The notes under the pieces are model-generated. The model saw only the letters and a list, made by a program, of their open reading frames with translations, had not been told where the DNA came from and searched no databases. The translations under genes were made by a program, and so were the position numbers. From an uncultured delta proteobacterium (GTDB lineage: Bacteria > Myxococcota_A > Polyangia > Polyangiales > Polyangiaceae): DNA of 6,589 bases. Positions 5,179-6,589 of this stretch are shown here, in pieces (position 1 is the first letter of the stretch; each line of letters begins with the position of its first letter). Location of the stretch: the NCBI GenBank assembly GCA_903858055.1, contig CAIOHM010000344.1:1-6589 (forward strand), written 5' to 3'.

Positions 5179-6589
5179 GCGGTCGCGATCGCCCGCGCAG
5201 CCAAGACGCCGCTCGTCGCGGCCATCGGCACGCCCGCTCCCGGGTGCACCGTGCCACCCGCCAGGAAAAGACCTGGAATTCCGCTCATCGACCCGGGGCG
5301 CTCGAGCGGCGCCATCTTGCCGTGCGTCGCCGCTCCGTAGAGCGCTCCCCCGCTCCCGGGAAACGCCCGCTCGAAGTCCGCGGGCGTCGTCACCGTGAGC
5401 GACTCGAAGGTCACCCGAGCCCCCGAGCGCGCGAGTGTCTTCGTCGCCAAGTGAATGCATGCGTCGATCTCCTTGCGGCTCCAGGCGCCGCGATCGCCCG
5501 TGGCGGGCGCTTGCACGAGGACCAGCACCGGCTCCTCTTCGGCCTTGGCGCGCGCGTCGTCTTCGCGGCCTTGAGCGCACACGTACACGACGGGGTCGTG
5601 CGGGAGCGTGTGCGAACGAAAGAGCGCCTCGAACTCCTGCGCGTACTCCTGCGCGAGGAACACGTTGTGCCGCACGAAGGGAAAACCCTCGAGCTTCGCG
5701 CGGCCGGTGAACACGACGGCCGAAGCGCTGCGCGGTCGTGGCACCCGCACGGCGCGGCGTGCAGCCTCGCCCAAGTGCCCCGCCTCGAGGGCTCCCGCGT
5801 CACCCGCATGGAGCACGACCGGCGCACGCACCGCTTCGCCCGATGCGAGGGCCACACCGGCCACTGCGCCTCGCTCGACGAGGACGCGATCGACGGGCGC
5901 GCTGCACCGGACACGGACGCCGAGCTTCGTCGCGAGGTCGGCGCACGCGACGGCGAGCGCGTGCATGCCGCCTTCCACGTAATAGACGCCCGCTCGTTCC
6001 ACGTGCGCGATGACGTTGAGCGTGGCGGGCGCATCGAAGGGCGACGACCCGCTGTACGTGGCGTAGCGCGCGAACAGGTTTCTGAGGCGGCGGTCCTCGA
6101 AGAAGGCGCCGAGCGCGTGCCACATGGTGCGGTGCGCGTCGACCTTCATCAAGGACCCGAGGCCGATGCGACCCGCCATCGCCATCATGGAGGCGACCGT
6201 GGGGCGAGGCGAGCGCAGGAAGGGCTCTTCGACGAGCGCATAGAGCTCTTGTGTGTACGCGACGAAGCGCAAGTAGCCCTCCGCTTCGCGTGGCCCCGCG
6301 AGGGTTCCGATCGCGTCCGCGGTCTCCCTGGCGTCGGCGAAGAGGTCGAGCTGCGCGCCGTCCCAGAACCCGTGGCGCGCGAGCACGCGGGCCGTGCGCA
6401 GGGTCACCGCCTGCGCGAAGTCCGCGCCTGCGCGCGCGAAGAGACCATCGAAGACCTCGCGCATCGTGAGCACCGTAGGCCCCGCGTCGACGCCCGCGAT
6501 GCGGCGCATCTTGCCACCAACCGCGGGCGCAGCTTCGAGCACCTCCACGGCGTACCCCTCGCGGGCGAGCTCGATCGCCGCGGCGAGCC
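5157..6589 (-). CDS. crtD: 1-hydroxycarotenoid 3,4-desaturase CrtD (5' end outside window)
   Basis: The frame is open to the right edge, so the start lies beyond the window; 476 residues are present out of an expected 490-510. This is an FAD-dependent phytoene-desaturase-family enzyme. The visible N-terminus (LAAAIELAREGYAVEVLEAA, then VGGKMRRI) is the second half of the FAD/ADP-binding fold; the first GxGxxG is just off the edge. GPTVLTMREVFDGLFARAGADF (around 6420-6485) is the hallmark of CrtD rather than CrtI. Near the C-terminus, GLFLAGGTVHPGAGVPMAATSG is the FAD-contacting motif of the family. The enzyme introduces the C-3,4 double bond next to the 1-hydroxyl group made by CrtC. It ends at TAG 5157-5159, overlapping conserved crtC sequence in a different frame. 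Its promoter, and any light-responsive operator, would lie outside the window. Confidence 0.9.
   Translation of the reverse strand, partial: LAAAIELAREGYAVEVLEAAPAVGGKMRRIAGVDAGPTVLTMREVFDGLFARAGADFAQAVTLRTARVLARHGFWDGAQLDLFADARETADAIGTLAGPREAEGYLRFVAYTQELYALVEEPFLRSPRPTVASMMAMAGRIGLGSLMKVDAHRTMWHALGAFFEDRRLRNLFARYATYSGSSPFDAPATLNVIAHVERAGVYYVEGGMHALAVACADLATKLGVRVRCSAPVDRVLVERGAVAGVALASGEAVRAPVVLHAGDAGALEAGHLGEAARRAVRVPRPRSASAVVFTGRAKLEGFPFVRHNVFLAQEYAQEFEALFRSHTLPHDPVVYVCAQGREDDARAKAEEEPVLVLVQAPATGDRGAWSRKEIDACIHLATKTLARSGARVTFESLTVTTPADFERAFPGSGGALYGAATHGKMAPLERPGSMSGIPGLFLAGGTVHPGAGVPMAATSGVLAARAIATASPSTRR

Noticed and set aside
1..6589. tRNA, rRNA, CRISPR arrays, insertion sequences, integrase or phage genes
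   Set aside because: No cloverleaf, rRNA-like segment, regularly spaced repeats, terminal inverted repeats or transposase motifs were found on either strand by reading.

Overview
The window is very GC-rich, with coding frames strongly biased to G/C at third codon positions. Two secreted lipoproteins, a sigma-54-type promoter and genes for glycosylated carotenoids together suggest a myxobacterium (Polyangiales-like). This assignment is inferred from gene content only; no rRNA or other taxonomic marker is present.

Left part, plus strand (1-1906). The 3' end of an unrecognised gene stops at 189. A 200-base gap follows, holding an almost perfect -24/-12 (sigma-54) promoter at 339-355 and GGTC-type iterations upstream of it. 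Downstream lie two lipoprotein genes: a cysteine-rich one with Big2/Ig-like character (390-1175), then a cytochrome P460-like one with a single CxxCH haem motif (1265-1906).

Middle part (1907-2937) appears to be decayed sequence, mostly on the minus strand. Reading along the minus strand, the N-terminus of a histidine-kinase-type periplasmic sensor (signal peptide included) carries an in-frame TAA. After about 75 further codons it runs abruptly, in another frame, into the peptidoglycan-binding C-terminal domain of an OmpA-family protein. Beyond that is a faint helix-turn-helix remnant, then a hairpin next to the P460-like gene.

Right part, minus strand (3094-6589) is a tight carotenoid gene set transcribed crtD > crtC > glycosyltransferase. 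CrtD (5' end outside the window) is a 3,4-desaturase, CrtC a 1,2-hydratase, and the third gene a membrane glycosyltransferase of the ceramide-glucosyltransferase type. The likely product logic is a tertiary carotenoid glycoside of the myxobacton kind: CrtC adds the 1-hydroxyl, CrtD desaturates next to it, and the glycosyltransferase puts a sugar on the hydroxyl. The crtD/crtC junction is odd: conserved CrtC sequence begins inside the end of crtD with no usable ATG, GTG or TTG nearby.

I see no wholly new system. The points most worth checking are the missing crtC start, the sensor/OmpA chimera, the sigma-54 promoter driving a lipoprotein, and assignment of the glycosyltransferase to carotenoids.
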